51,410 nt of DNA from Polaromonas sp. UBA5171 (GTDB lineage: Bacteria > Pseudomonadota > Gammaproteobacteria > Burkholderiales > Burkholderiaceae_C): positions 21,266-72,675 of the forward strand of contig DHWX01000034.1 in the NCBI GenBank assembly GCA_002413395.1. The letters are read 5' to 3'. Of this stretch, positions 18,435 through 27,844 are shown piece by piece (within the stretch, counting starts at the first letter, position 1; each line of letters begins with the position of its first letter). The notes under the pieces are model-generated. The model was given only the letters and a program-made list of their open reading frames with translations, had not been told where the DNA came from and ran no database searches. Position numbers and translations under genes: made by a program.

Positions 18435-19346
18435 CTAGCGCAAGCGGGGATTCAAGGCGTCGCGCAGCCAGTCACCCAGCAGATTCACGGAGAGCGCAAT
18501 CACCACCAGCATCAGGCCCGGAAACACCGTGATCCACCACTCGCCCGAGAACAGGTAATCGTTGCCGACACGAATCAGTGTGCCCAGCGAGGGCGAGGTC
18601 GGCGGTGCGCCGACACCCAGAAACGACAGCGTCGCCTCGGTGATAATGGCGGTCGCCACCTGAATGGTCGCCAGCACCAGCACCGGCCCCAGCACGTTGG
18701 GCAACACATGTCTGGTCATGATGCGCATCGGCGCCACCCCGGTGACACGGGCTGCCTGCACGTATTCCTTGTTGCGCTCGACCAGCGTGGAGCCGCGCAC
18801 CGTGCGCGCGTACTGGACCCAGCCGGTCAGGGAAATCGACAGAATCAGCACCCCGAACGCGAGCGATTCGTGGGCATTGGGAAACAGGGCGCGCCCGACA
18901 CCGGCAATCAGCAAGGCCACCAGAATCGCCGGGAACGACAGCATGACATCGCACAGGCGCATCAGCACCGAATCAATCCAGCCGCCGCGAAAGCCTGCCA
19001 GCAACCCCAGAAAAACACCCGCCAGCATGGACAAAATGACCGAGCTGACCCCCACCACCAGTGAAATGCGCGCCCCATAGATCACGGCCGACAAAATATC
19101 GCGCCCCTGGTCATCGGTGCCAAGCAGGTACCTGGAGGTCCCATGCGCGCTCCAGGCCGGCGGCAAACGGGCGTCGGAGAGCTCCAGCGTACTCAAGTCA
19201 AACGGATTGTGTGGTGCCACCCAGCCGGCAAACACTGCGCAAAAAATGCAAATGAAGGCAACCACGGCGGCGGCGATCGCGACGGGCGAGGTACGGAAGC
19301 TGTAGCCAATGTCGCTGTCAAACCAGTGGGCAAGGATTTTTTTCAT
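18435..19346 (-). CDS. Peptide-type ABC importer permease, DppC/OppC-like
   Basis: A 303-residue inner-membrane permease. A cytoplasmic start and first helix (AIAAAVVAFICIFCAVFAGW) are followed by the periplasmic segment typical of DppC proteins (WSAHGTSRYLLGTDDQGRD) and about five further helices. The ATPase-coupling EAA-like loop is EYVQAARVTGVAPMRIMTRH, followed by LPNVLGPVLV. It forms the pore with the DppB-like permease encoded at 21183-22163; the binding-protein gene lies between the two permease genes. Confidence 0.92.
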   Translation of the reverse strand: MKKILAHWFDSDIGYSFRTSPVAIAAAVVAFICIFCAVFAGWVAPHNPFDLSTLELSDARLPPAWSAHGTSRYLLGTDDQGRDILSAVIYGARISLVVGVSSVILSMLAGVFLGLLAGFRGGWIDSVLMRLCDVMLSFPAILVALLIAGVGRALFPNAHESLAFGVLILSISLTGWVQYARTVRGSTLVERNKEYVQAARVTGVAPMRIMTRHVLPNVLGPVLVLATIQVATAIITEATLSFLGVGAPPTSPSLGTLIRVGNDYLFSGEWWITVFPGLMLVVIALSVNLLGDWLRDALNPRLR

Positions 19347-19377
19347 TCGCTCAGGGATGGGGCAAAAGCGTTATCAT

Positions 19378-19407
19378 CCCGACCCGGAGTTGCCGGCCCG
19401 GGTCGGG
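19378..19407 (-). promoter_or_regulatory. Intercistronic stem-loop after the binding-protein gene
   Basis: A perfect 10-base stem (CCCGACCCGG / CCGGGTCGGG) with a 10-base loop lies between the binding-protein stop and the DppC-like start. No T run follows on the minus strand, so it is more likely an RNA-stabilising or partial-termination structure. Such structures often leave the binding-protein mRNA in excess over the permease mRNA; that role is inferred. Confidence 0.55.
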
Positions 19408-19435
19408 GCTGATCAGCGACGACGGAGCGTTCAGC

Positions 19436-21019
19436 TTACTTGATGGTGATCCACTTGAAGTCCATCATGTTGTCGGCGCGCTGAACCAGCGTCACCTTCT
19501 TGCTCTCGCCCCAGGCCAGCGACTGCTGGTGCAGCGGCAAATGGCCAATATCGGCGGCGTGAATGGCAAACGCCTCCTTGATCATGGCATTGCGCTTGGT
19601 CTTGTCAGTCTCGGACTGGATCTTGTGCGTCAGCTCATCGAGCTTGGGATTGCAGTAGGAGCCCAGGTTGAACTGGCCGGCCCCCGTCTTGTCGTCCGGG
19701 CAGACCATCAGCGCATTGAGCGCGTTATGCGCGTCATAAGTCGACGGGGTCCAGCCCAGCATGTAAAAGCTGGTGTTGCGGCTCAGGATCTTCGGAAAAT
19801 AGCTACCCTTGGTTTCGGCCTGCAGATCGATCTTGACGTTGATGCGCGACAGATTGGCCGCCACCGCCTGACAAATCTTGCTGTCGTTGACATAGCGGTC
19901 GTTCGGGCAGTTCATGGCGACTTCGAAACCATTCGGGTAACCGGCCTCGGCCATCAGTTTCTTGGCAGCTTCCACATCATAGGGCAGGCGCTTGTCCTGC
20001 TCCGCGGTCCAGCCGTTGATGCCGGGGCCGATCATCAGCGCGGTCGGGCGCGAGGCGCCGCGCATCACCGTGGTCTTGATACCCTCGATGTCGATGGCCT
20101 GGTAGAACGCCTGACGCACGCGCTTGTCCTTGAACGGGTTCTTGCCCTTCACGTTGGAGTACAGCAGTTCGTCGCGTTTTTGGTCCATGCCCAGGAAAAT
20201 CGTGCGCAACTCGGGGCCGGTGATGACGCGGGCATTACTACTGGCGTTGACACGCGCAATGTCCTGCACCGGTACCGGTTCCATCACATCCACCTCACCC
20301 GACAGGAGCGCCGCCACGCGCGTGGCGTCGTTGCCGATCGGGGTAAAGATCACGTCCTGCACATTGCCCTCGATCTTGCCCCAGTAGTTGCCGTTGCGAA
20401 CCATGGTGGTGCGCACATTCGGCTGGCGCTCGCGCAAACGATACGGACCAGTGCCATTGGCCCGGAACGAAGCCGCGTTCTCGATACCCTTGCGCCGGTC
20501 CACCGGTTTGGTGGCCTGGTTGGTTTCACACCATTTCTTGCTCATGATGAAAACCATTGAGACGACGTCGGGAAGAATCGGAAACGGCGCCTTGGTTTCG
20601 ATCTCGATCGCGCTGCCGCCTACCTTGCGCACTTCCTTGATGTCATTGGTGTAGCTTTTCATGTCCGAGCCGTCGGCCGCGGCGCGCTGGAAGCTGAACA
20701 GCACGTCGTCGGCAGTAAATGGCGTGCCGTCATGGAACTGCACGCCTTTGCGCAACTCGAAGCGCCAGACCGTGGGCGAGGTCTGCTTCCAGGACGTGGC
20801 CAGCGCCGGCGCCAGGCTCAGGTCCTTGTTGCGCCCGGTCAACCCTTCGTAGATGTTGCCGTCCACGCTCAACTGCAGCGTCTCGTTGAGCGAGTGCGGG
20901 TCCATCGACAGGGCATCGCCCTGGTCGGCAATCCGGACGGTTTGTGCCTGCGCGCCTGCACTCAGAACAGCCAGTGCCGAGGCGACCAGCACTGAAGCCA
21001 TGGATTTTCTGAAAATCAT
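19436..21019 (-). CDS. Periplasmic binding protein of the peptide ABC importer (DppA/SBP family 5)
   Basis: A 527-residue family 5 solute-binding protein. A signal peptide (MIFRKSMASVLVASALAVL..AGAQAQ) precedes TVRIADQGDALSMDPHSLNE. Family features include WRFELRKGVQFHDGTPFTADDVLFSFQRA, YWGKIEGNVQDV, VRQAFYQAIDIEGIK and LLAEAGYP-like MAEAGYPNGFEV. The start at 21019 is chosen over the longer frame because GGAGAG lies about 7 bases upstream and the signal peptide begins there. It delivers substrate to the two permeases encoded on either side. Confidence 0.93.
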   Translation of the reverse strand: MIFRKSMASVLVASALAVLSAGAQAQTVRIADQGDALSMDPHSLNETLQLSVDGNIYEGLTGRNKDLSLAPALATSWKQTSPTVWRFELRKGVQFHDGTPFTADDVLFSFQRAAADGSDMKSYTNDIKEVRKVGGSAIEIETKAPFPILPDVVSMVFIMSKKWCETNQATKPVDRRKGIENAASFRANGTGPYRLRERQPNVRTTMVRNGNYWGKIEGNVQDVIFTPIGNDATRVAALLSGEVDVMEPVPVQDIARVNASSNARVITGPELRTIFLGMDQKRDELLYSNVKGKNPFKDKRVRQAFYQAIDIEGIKTTVMRGASRPTALMIGPGINGWTAEQDKRLPYDVEAAKKLMAEAGYPNGFEVAMNCPNDRYVNDSKICQAVAANLSRINVKIDLQAETKGSYFPKILSRNTSFYMLGWTPSTYDAHNALNALMVCPDDKTGAGQFNLGSYCNPKLDELTHKIQSETDKTKRNAMIKEAFAIHAADIGHLPLHQQSLAWGESKKVTLVQRADNMMDFKWITIK

Positions 21020-21182
21020 CGAACGCTCTCCTAGTTGAAAAAAATGAACAGCCTCGGGGCGGGCCGCCAACCGTCACGGGAATCGTAACAATTCTTTTGC
21101 AGGATGCAATGGTCCTCAACCCTTAGAGATTCCAGCCAAACCCGAGCCTGGGCAGCGAAGAGAAAGCATGCTGCCTCCACGC

Positions 21183-22163
21183 TCACTGTCCGCCCGCCTT
21201 GTCCAGACGCAGCCGCGGGTCAACAACAAAATACAGCAGGTCCACGATCAGATTGATGACGACGAAGATCAAAGCGATCAGGCACAGATAGGCCGCCATC
21301 ACCGGAATATCGGCAAAGGTAACGGCCTGGATGAACAGCAGCCCCATGCCCGGCCACTGGAACACGGTCTCGGTGATGATGGCGAAGGCGATCAGGCCGC
21401 CCAGCTGCAGGCCGGTAATGGTCATCACCGGCACCAGCGTGTTCTTGAGCGCGTGACCAAAGTGAATGGCCCGGTTGGACAGGCCACGGGCGCGGGCAAA
21501 TTTGATGTAATCGGTGCGCAGCACTTCGAGCATCTCGGAGCGCACCAGCCGCATGATCAGCGTGAGCTGGAAAATGGCCAGCGTGATGGCCGGCAGCACG
21601 AGGTGCATCCAGCCGTCGGAGGTGACGAGGCCGCTGCTCCACCAACCGAACTGGACCACATTGCCGCGCCCGAAACTGGGAAACCAGCCAAGTCCGACGG
21701 AGAAAAACAGAATCAAAAGGATGCCAATCAGGAAAGTAGGCAATGAGACTCCCAGCAACGACAGGGTCATGAACAACTGGCTCGTGAAGGTGCCGCGGCG
21801 CAACGCCGAGTAAACACCCATGGGCACACCAATCAGCAGCGCCAGCAGGGCAGCCACCAGTGACAGCTCCAGCGTGGCTGGCAGGCGCTCCGCAATCAGA
21901 CGTGACACCTTGGCACCCTGACGCAGGCTCAAGCCAAAATCGCCCTGCGCGGCGTTCACCAGAAAATGCCAAAACTGCACCACAAACGTCCGGTCAAGGC
22001 CCAGATCGGCGCGCAATTGCAATCTTTCGGCGGGGGTCGCATCCTGCCCCAGCATGAACACCACCGGATCGCCCACAAACTGAAACAGCATGAAAGCGAT
22101 GAAAGCCACGATGACCATCACCAGGACCGCTTGCACCAGGCGCCTGACTATGAATGCAACCAT
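21183..22163 (-). CDS. Peptide-type ABC importer permease, DppB/GsiC-like
   Basis: A 326-residue inner-membrane permease, first gene of the transporter series in transcription order. The N-terminus MVAFIVRRLVQAVLVMVIVA is typical of DppB, as are GDPVVFMLG, LGLDRTFVVQFWHFLVNA and the conserved LRQGAKVSRLIAERLPATLEL. The coupling loop is EVLRTDYIKFARARGLSNR, followed by HALKNTLVPVMTITGLQLGG. The operon promoter should lie in 22164-22321, next to the stop of the GntR-type regulator. Confidence 0.92.
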   Translation of the reverse strand: MVAFIVRRLVQAVLVMVIVAFIAFMLFQFVGDPVVFMLGQDATPAERLQLRADLGLDRTFVVQFWHFLVNAAQGDFGLSLRQGAKVSRLIAERLPATLELSLVAALLALLIGVPMGVYSALRRGTFTSQLFMTLSLLGVSLPTFLIGILLILFFSVGLGWFPSFGRGNVVQFGWWSSGLVTSDGWMHLVLPAITLAIFQLTLIMRLVRSEMLEVLRTDYIKFARARGLSNRAIHFGHALKNTLVPVMTITGLQLGGLIAFAIITETVFQWPGMGLLFIQAVTFADIPVMAAYLCLIALIFVVINLIVDLLYFVVDPRLRLDKAGGQ

Positions 22164-22321
22164 GTTTATCCGGAAAAGTGAAGAGTTGCGGCAGATATGC
22201 CCAAACCCGATTGATTCTTCTGGTTAGTTTACATTTCGCGATGGGCAGTCCAGACCGGATATTCCCTAATACGTTTTGCCAGTGATCCGGTTCCGACGAT
22301 GCAGCATCAGCGCCGCTTCCG

Positions 22322-23095
22322 TCAGATCTCCGGCGTTGCCTCCAGCATGCGAATGCGCGCCTTTTCAACGTGACCACGCATGGCACGACGCGCGCCTTCG
22401 GCATCCTGATGCCTGATCAGCTCGAAAATGGCACGGTGTTCGTCCAGTGCGTCCTGAGTCCGCTGCCAGGGTTTCATCCGGGCCATATGGCGCCACAGAT
22501 TGACGGCATGGCTGACATCGTATTCCAGCGTCTGGAACACCTGCACCATGCGTGGATTGGCCGTGGCCCGGACGATGGTTTCATGAAAACCATAGTCAAA
22601 ATGGTGGGCGACATCGCCACGCCCGCTGGCCGCTTCAAAGCCATCGAGCATTTCCTCCATGCGCAGGAGGTCTCCCGATTTGCGGCGCAGCGCCGCCAGA
22701 GAGGCGCATTCCGGCTCGATGACCAAACGCAGTTCAAGCCCATGCAGGATGTCGCTCATGCTGGTCACTGGTCGTGCAGCCGGCACTTCGGATATTGAAA
22801 TCGGGTTGGCCCGTATATAAGTGCCCGAGCCCCGGATCGACTCGACCAGCCGGTCCTGGCGCAGTTGGCGCAGCGCCTGGCGCACCACCGGACGCGACAC
22901 CTGGAAGAAGGAGGCCAATTGAACCTCGCTGGGCAGGCGCGAGTCGGACGCTAGCCTGCCGGTCATGATGGAGTGAAACAAGCTGTCATAGATCCGTTCG
23001 GCAAAACGCTCATGCCGCACCGGCTCCAGCCCGGCGAGATAGGCCGGACGGTCTGTATCAGGGCCCGTCAAGTTGTCATTGCGCGGTGCGGACAT
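22322..23095 (-). CDS. GntR-family transcriptional regulator, FadR/FCD subgroup
   Basis: A 257-residue repressor-type regulator. The N-terminal winged helix contains LPSEVQLASFFQVSRPVVRQ and LVESIRGSGTYIR. The C-terminal FCD domain supplies metal/ligand residues (HFDYGFHETIV, DEHRAIFELI, RGHVEKARIRM). The start is placed at ATG 23095 (MSAPRND), because the longer frame would begin with TTG. It is divergent from the aldehyde dehydrogenase gene of the tetronate cluster, so control of that cluster by a tetronate-pathway compound is the natural reading. The peptide transporter genes downstream could also be targets. Confidence 0.87.
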   Translation of the reverse strand: MSAPRNDNLTGPDTDRPAYLAGLEPVRHERFAERIYDSLFHSIMTGRLASDSRLPSEVQLASFFQVSRPVVRQALRQLRQDRLVESIRGSGTYIRANPISISEVPAARPVTSMSDILHGLELRLVIEPECASLAALRRKSGDLLRMEEMLDGFEAASGRGDVAHHFDYGFHETIVRATANPRMVQVFQTLEYDVSHAVNLWRHMARMKPWQRTQDALDEHRAIFELIRHQDAEGARRAMRGHVEKARIRMLEATPEI

Positions 23096-23148
23096 GCGCC
23101 GGATTATCAGGGCACTCGCGCTCGCGAACACCGGGTTCAACCCATAAA

Positions 23149-23163
23149 GTCAATAAAGTTTAC
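23149..23163. promoter_or_regulatory. Candidate GntR-type operator, copy 1
   Basis: GTCAA-TAAAG-TTTAC lies 53 bases upstream of the regulator start and matches, with one arm imperfect, the palindrome at 23227-23241. Two similar sites in one divergent promoter region suggest operators of the adjacent FadR-type regulator; no binding data can be inferred from sequence. Confidence 0.4.
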
Positions 23164-23226
23164 TTTTAACCACAGAAAATATCCGGTCTGTTGTGTGATA
23201 GGCATCTGACCATGGCGATGGTATTA

Positions 23227-23241
23227 GTCAAATAAATTGAC
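23227..23241. promoter_or_regulatory. Candidate GntR-type operator, copy 2
   Basis: GTCAA-ATAAA-TTGAC is a perfect 5-5-5 palindrome lying 76 bases before the aldehyde dehydrogenase start. The size and inverted symmetry fit a dimeric GntR-family site, and it shares the GTCAA arm and A/T core with the site at 23149. Confidence 0.45.
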
Positions 23242-23317
23242 AACTGCAAATCTCCCTCTTACGATCAACCTTCCTGTTCGGCAGCACAGCAGCTGACGCA
23301 AATCAAGCAAGACATCC

Positions 23318-24751
23318 ATGAAGCAACATTTCATCGGCAACCAGTGGGTTGCACCCGAGTCCGGGGAGACCATTCCAGTCATCGACCCCTCTGACGGACA
23401 AGCTTTCGAGTCCTTGGCACGCGGCAATGCGAGCGACATTGATCTCGCCGTGCGGACCGCTCGCGCTGCCCATGAGGGCGCGTGGGGCCGCCTGAGCGCG
23501 ACCGAACGCGGACGCCTGCTGCAAAAACTCGCGCAGAAAATGTTCGACCATGCCGAAGAGCTGGCACAACTCGAAGGACGCGACTGCGGCAAGCCGCTCA
23601 GGCAGGCGCGCGCGGACGCAGCGGCGGTGGCCCGCTACTTCGAGTTCTATGCCGGTGCGGCTGACAAGCTGCACGGCGAGACCATTCCCTATCAGAACGG
23701 CTACACCGTGCTCACACTCCGCGAGCCGCATGGTGTCACCGGCCACATCGTTCCCTGGAACTACCCGCTGCAGATTTTTGGGCGCAGTGTCGGCGCGGCG
23801 CTGGCGGCGGGCAACACCTGCGTGGTCAAGCCGGCTGAAGATGCCTGCCTGTCGTTGCTGCTAGTGGCCGAACTGGCGGCGCAAGCGGGTTTTCCTGAAG
23901 GTGCGCTGAACGTCGTCACCGGCTATGGCCATGAAGCGGGCGATGCGCTGGTCAGGCACCCGGGCATCGACCATATTTCATTCACCGGCTCGCCCGCGAT
24001 TGGCAAGGTGGTGACATGCGCCGCAGCGGCAAACCACACCCCGGTCACGCTGGAACTGGGGGGCAAGTCGCCCCAGATCGTATTTGCCGATGCCGACTTC
24101 GAGGCGATGCTGCCGGTGGTGGTCAACGCCATCGTTCAAAATGCCGGCCAAACCTGCTCGGCCGGCAGCCGCCTGCTGGTGGAACGCAGCGCCTATGAGG
24201 AGGTTGTGGCCCGGCTGTCCGTGGCGTTCAGCAAGTTGCGCGTCGGGCCCGCGAGCATGGACCTCGATTGCGGGCCGCTGATTCGTCAGACCCAACTGCA
24301 GCGAGTCACCGGCTTCCTGGACGAGGTGCGCCGCGATGGCTTGCCCATTGCGGGCCAGGGGCAGGTCGTGGCCGAAGCGCCAAGGACCGGGTTCTACCAG
24401 GCCCCCACGCTGGTGCGTGACGTACCGCCCGGGCACCGGCTGGCCCAGGAGGAAGTGTTCGGTCCGGTGATCGCCGCCATGCCGTTCGACGATGAGGCGC
24501 ACGCCCTGCGGCTCGCCAACGGCACTGCCTTCGGCCTGGTAGCAAGCATCTGGAGCCGTGACGGGGCGAGGCAAATGCGGCTGGCGCGCAAGCTTCGCTG
24601 CGGGCAGGTGTTCATCAACAACTACGGTGCCGGCGGCGGTATCGAGCTGCCATTCGGTGGCGTCAAGGCCAGTGGCCATGGTCGTGAAAAGGGCTTCGAA
24701 GCCCTCTACGGTTTCACGGTGCTCAAGACCATTTCCATCAAGCACGACTGA
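23318..24751 (+). CDS. NAD(P)-dependent aldehyde dehydrogenase
   Basis: A 477-residue aldehyde dehydrogenase. It shows the N-terminal MKQHFIGNQWVAPESGETI, the proline-tryptophan-asparagine motif IVPWNYPLQ, the cofactor loop FTGSPAIGK, the general base E246 in LELGGKSP and the catalytic C280 in AGQTCSAGSR (34 apart, as normal), then EEVFGPV and INNYGAGGGIELPFGG near the end. It leads the tetronate cluster and may oxidise a tetrose or related aldehyde to the acid sugar, but homology alone gives no substrate. The SDR gene follows 50 bases downstream. Confidence 0.92.
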   Translation: MKQHFIGNQWVAPESGETIPVIDPSDGQAFESLARGNASDIDLAVRTARAAHEGAWGRLSATERGRLLQKLAQKMFDHAEELAQLEGRDCGKPLRQARADAAAVARYFEFYAGAADKLHGETIPYQNGYTVLTLREPHGVTGHIVPWNYPLQIFGRSVGAALAAGNTCVVKPAEDACLSLLLVAELAAQAGFPEGALNVVTGYGHEAGDALVRHPGIDHISFTGSPAIGKVVTCAAAANHTPVTLELGGKSPQIVFADADFEAMLPVVVNAIVQNAGQTCSAGSRLLVERSAYEEVVARLSVAFSKLRVGPASMDLDCGPLIRQTQLQRVTGFLDEVRRDGLPIAGQGQVVAEAPRTGFYQAPTLVRDVPPGHRLAQEEVFGPVIAAMPFDDEAHALRLANGTAFGLVASIWSRDGARQMRLARKLRCGQVFINNYGAGGGIELPFGGVKASGHGREKGFEALYGFTVLKTISIKHD

Positions 24752-24801
24752 GATCGCGCGGTAGTTCGCGCCATTCTTGCATTTCACCAGGAGACATTTT
24801 C

Positions 24802-25563
24802 ATGCGACTCAAAGACAAATCCATCATCGTCACCGGATCGGGCGGCGGTATTGGCGAAGGCATTGCCCGGCGACTGGCGGCCGAGGGCGCACAGGTCATC
24901 GTCAACGATATCAATACGTCCATGGGCGAGAAGGTTGCGGCCGGGATCAACACCGCGGGTGGCAGAGCCTCTTTTTTTGCGGCCGACGTCACCCGGTCGG
25001 CCGACGTCAAGGCGCTGGTCGATGCCGCCATGCAACGCCACGGCAAGCTTGACGTGATGGTCAGTAATGCGGGCTGGACGCACCGCAACCGACCTGCGAT
25101 CGAGGTCAGCGAGGACGACTTCGACAAGTGCTATGCCGTCAACGTCAAAAGCATCTACCTTGCAACCATTCATGCCACACCGCTGTTTCGGGCCCAGGGC
25201 GGTGGCTGTTTCGTCAACATTGCCTCGACGGCTGGCGTGCGCCCGCGGCCGGGACTGACCTGGTACAACGGCTCCAAAGGCGCCGTCATCACCACCTCGA
25301 AGTCGCTTGCAGCCGAACTGGGGCCAGACAACATCCGCGTCAATTGCGTCAACCCGGTGTTCAACCCCGACACCGGCTTGTCCACCGAGTTCGCCGGCGG
25401 TCCGCTGGATGAAGAACGCATGGCCAAATTCCGCGCCAGCATCCCACTGGGGCGTTTTTCGACTGCGCTGGACGTGGCCAACGCCGTGCTCTACCTGGCC
25501 AGCGACGAGGCCGCCTTCATCAGCGGCGTCTGCATCGAGGTCGATGGCGCGCGCTGTGTCTGA
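24802..25563 (+). CDS. Short-chain dehydrogenase/reductase (SDR)
   Basis: A classical 253-residue SDR. The cofactor loop is TGSGGGIGEGIA, NAG occurs as VSNAGWT, and the catalytic Ser is in NIASTAGVRP. The YxxxK pair is Y155 and K159 in WYNGSKGAV. NPVFNPDTGL and ISGVCIEVDG complete the fold. It lies between the aldehyde dehydrogenase and LtnD in the tetronate cluster. A role in oxidising an aldose or a tetronate is plausible but unproven. It has a good ribosome site (AGGAGA) before the ATG. Confidence 0.9.
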   Translation: MRLKDKSIIVTGSGGGIGEGIARRLAAEGAQVIVNDINTSMGEKVAAGINTAGGRASFFAADVTRSADVKALVDAAMQRHGKLDVMVSNAGWTHRNRPAIEVSEDDFDKCYAVNVKSIYLATIHATPLFRAQGGGCFVNIASTAGVRPRPGLTWYNGSKGAVITTSKSLAAELGPDNIRVNCVNPVFNPDTGLSTEFAGGPLDEERMAKFRASIPLGRFSTALDVANAVLYLASDEAAFISGVCIEVDGARCV

Positions 25564-25640
25564 TGTGGCTGAGGCTGCTGGATCTTGCAGCAATAATGGC
25601 GGGTCTCGTTCCCTGACTATCTTCAAACTGGATTGAACAA

Positions 25641-26534
25641 ATGCGTATCAAAAATGTGGGCGTGATCGGGCTCGGTGCCATGGGCCGCGGTATTGCGCAT
25701 ACCCTGCGCAACGCGGGCTACCGGGTGCATGCATGCGACGTCCGCGCGCAGGCGGTGCAAGACTTTGCGGCTGACGGCGGCGTCGCTTGCGATAACCCGG
25801 CGCAACTGGCCGCGGCCTGCGAGGTGGTGGTTTCCGTCGTCGTCAACGCGGCGCAAACCGACAAGGTGCTGTTTGGCGAACACGGCGCAGCAGCGGCCAT
25901 GAAGCCGGGTAGCGTGTTGGTGATGTGCTCCACGGTGGACCCGGCCTGGTCCATCGCGCTGGAAGCGCGGCTTGACGCTTTCGGCATTCATTACATTGAT
26001 GCCCCGATTTCCGGAGGCGCCGTCAAAGCCGCCTCCGGACAAATGACCATGATGACGGCGGCCAGACCCGAGGCCTACGCCAAGGCCAACGCGGTGCTCA
26101 ACGCCATGGCGGGCAAGGTCTATCGCCTGGGCAACTGCGCGGGCGCGGGCAGCAAGGTCAAGATCATCAACCAGTTGCTCGCCGGCGTGCACATTGCGGC
26201 GGCGGCCGAAGCCATGGCGCTCGGCCTGCGCGAAGGCTTGGAGGCCGCGGCGCTGTACGAAGTGATCACCCACAGCGCGGGCAACAGCTGGATGTTCGAG
26301 AACCGCATGGCCCACGTGCTGGCGGGCAACTACGAGCCGCTGTCGACGGTGGACATCTTTGTGAAGGACCTCGGTCTGGTGCTGGACACCGCGCGGGCCA
26401 GCAAGTTTCCGCTACCGCTGGCCTCTACCGCGCACCAGATGTTCATGCAGGCCAGCAGCGCCGGATTTGCCAGCGAGGATGACAGCGCGGTGATCAAGAT
26501 TTTTCCCGGCATCGAGTTGCCGAAAAAGGCATGA
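25641..26534 (+). CDS. ltnD: L-threonate dehydrogenase
   Basis: A 297-residue beta-hydroxyacid dehydrogenase. LtnD oxidises L-threonate to 2-oxo-tetronate with NAD. It has the Rossmann loop VGVIGLGAMGRGIAHTL, the substrate-binding DAPISGGAVKAASGQ, the catalytic Lys in GSKVKIINQLLAGVH and the C-terminal FVKDLGLVLDTA. Homologous 3-hydroxyisobutyrate dehydrogenases share these motifs; the assignment to L-threonate comes from its position directly before otnK, otnC and otnI, the arrangement established for this pathway. Its stop overlaps the otnK start (ATGA). Confidence 0.88.
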   Translation: MRIKNVGVIGLGAMGRGIAHTLRNAGYRVHACDVRAQAVQDFAADGGVACDNPAQLAAACEVVVSVVVNAAQTDKVLFGEHGAAAAMKPGSVLVMCSTVDPAWSIALEARLDAFGIHYIDAPISGGAVKAASGQMTMMTAARPEAYAKANAVLNAMAGKVYRLGNCAGAGSKVKIINQLLAGVHIAAAAEAMALGLREGLEAAALYEVITHSAGNSWMFENRMAHVLAGNYEPLSTVDIFVKDLGLVLDTARASKFPLPLASTAHQMFMQASSAGFASEDDSAVIKIFPGIELPKKA

Positions 26535-27844
26535 GCGCCACCACTCCGGACAGCGCAGCACACGAGGTGGCAAGCGTGGGGGCCATCCAGCTCGGCTGCA
26601 TTGCCGACGACTTTACTGGTGCCACCGACCTGGCCAGCAACCTGGTGCGTGCGGGCATGCGCGTGGTGCAGACGATTGGCGTGCCCGGCGGGCCGCTCGA
26701 CGCTGAAGTGGATGCGGTCGTGGTAGCGCTCAAGACACGTACGGTTCCGGCGGCCGAGGCGATTGCCCAATCGCTGCGTGCGCTCAAGTGGCTGCAGGAG
26801 TGCGGTGCGCGGCAGTTCTACTTCAAATACTGCTCGACCTTCGACAGCACGGCACAGGGCAATATCGGCCCGGTGACCGAAGCGCTGATGGACGCGCTGA
26901 ATATTGATTTCACCATCGCCACACCAGCCTTTCCCGACAACCAGCGCACCGTATTCAAGGGCCACCTGTTCGTCGGCGACATGCTGCTCAGTGACAGCGG
27001 CATGCAAAACCATCCGCTCACCCCCATGCGGGACGCCAGCCTGGTGCGTGTGCTGCAGGCGCAGTGCCGCCGCAAGGTGGGGCTGATCGACTACCAGGTG
27101 GTGGCGCGCGGCGAAACGGCCATCCGTGAACGCATCGCGCAACTGCGCCGCGAAGATGTGGCGATCGCGATCGTCGATGCGCTGTCCAATGACGATCTGC
27201 TGCGCCTGGCCCCGGCGCTCCAGGGCATGCCGCTGGTCACTGCCGGCTCGGGTGTGGCAATCGGCCTGCCGAAAAACTTCGGCATCGCGCCGTCGCTGCA
27301 GGCCTGCGCGTTGCCGCCGGCGCGGGGGCTGAAAGCCGTGGTCTCGGGCAGTTGCTCGCTCGCCACCGGCCGACAGGTGCAGGCCTTCATCCAGAGCGGC
27401 CGGCCTGCGTTGGCGGTAGACCCTTTGCGGATTGCTGCCGGAGTGGATGTGGCGGCCGAGGTGCTGGCCTGGGCGCAGCCCTTGCTTGCCAGCGGGGCCG
27501 TGCTGGTGTACTCCACCGCTGACGCGAACACCGTGAAATCGGTGCAGGGCGAAATTGGCATCACCGAAGCCGGTGTCATGGTGGAGCATGCGCTGGCAGC
27601 CATCGCGCACGGTCTGGTGGCGCTTGGCGTGCGCCAGCTGATCGTGGCCGGCGGTGAAACCTCGGGTGCCTGCGTGCAGACGCTGGGCATCACGCAGATG
27701 CAGATCGGTGCGCAGATCGATCCCGGCGTGCCGTGGTGCCATGCCCGGACCGCTGTGGCGCCGGGCGCCGGCCTGCATCTCGCGCTGAAGTCCGGCAACT
27801 TCGGCGCTGACGACTTCTTCACCAAAGCCTTTACCCTGCTGTGA
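26531..27844 (+). CDS. otnK: 3-oxo-tetronate kinase (DUF1537 family)
   Basis: A 437-residue kinase of the DUF1537 family. OtnK phosphorylates 3-oxo-tetronate at C4 using ATP. The N-terminal substrate domain begins GCIADDFTGATDLASNLV, with FKYCSTFDSTAQGNIGPV; the C-terminal nucleotide domain contains SGSCSLATGRQVQ and VAGGETSGACVQTLG. Overlaps by a few bases with ltnD before and otnC after imply tight translational coupling. Length agrees with the family. Confidence 0.93.
   Translation: MSATTPDSAAHEVASVGAIQLGCIADDFTGATDLASNLVRAGMRVVQTIGVPGGPLDAEVDAVVVALKTRTVPAAEAIAQSLRALKWLQECGARQFYFKYCSTFDSTAQGNIGPVTEALMDALNIDFTIATPAFPDNQRTVFKGHLFVGDMLLSDSGMQNHPLTPMRDASLVRVLQAQCRRKVGLIDYQVVARGETAIRERIAQLRREDVAIAIVDALSNDDLLRLAPALQGMPLVTAGSGVAIGLPKNFGIAPSLQACALPPARGLKAVVSGSCSLATGRQVQAFIQSGRPALAVDPLRIAAGVDVAAEVLAWAQPLLASGAVLVYSTADANTVKSVQGEIGITEAGVMVEHALAAIAHGLVALGVRQLIVAGGETSGACVQTLGITQMQIGAQIDPGVPWCHARTAVAPGAGLHLALKSGNFGADDFFTKAFTLL

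Noticed and set aside
26330..27778. 482-codon minus-strand frame opposite otnK
   Set aside because: His/Arg/Gln-rich antisense shadow; otnK shows all DUF1537 motifs.
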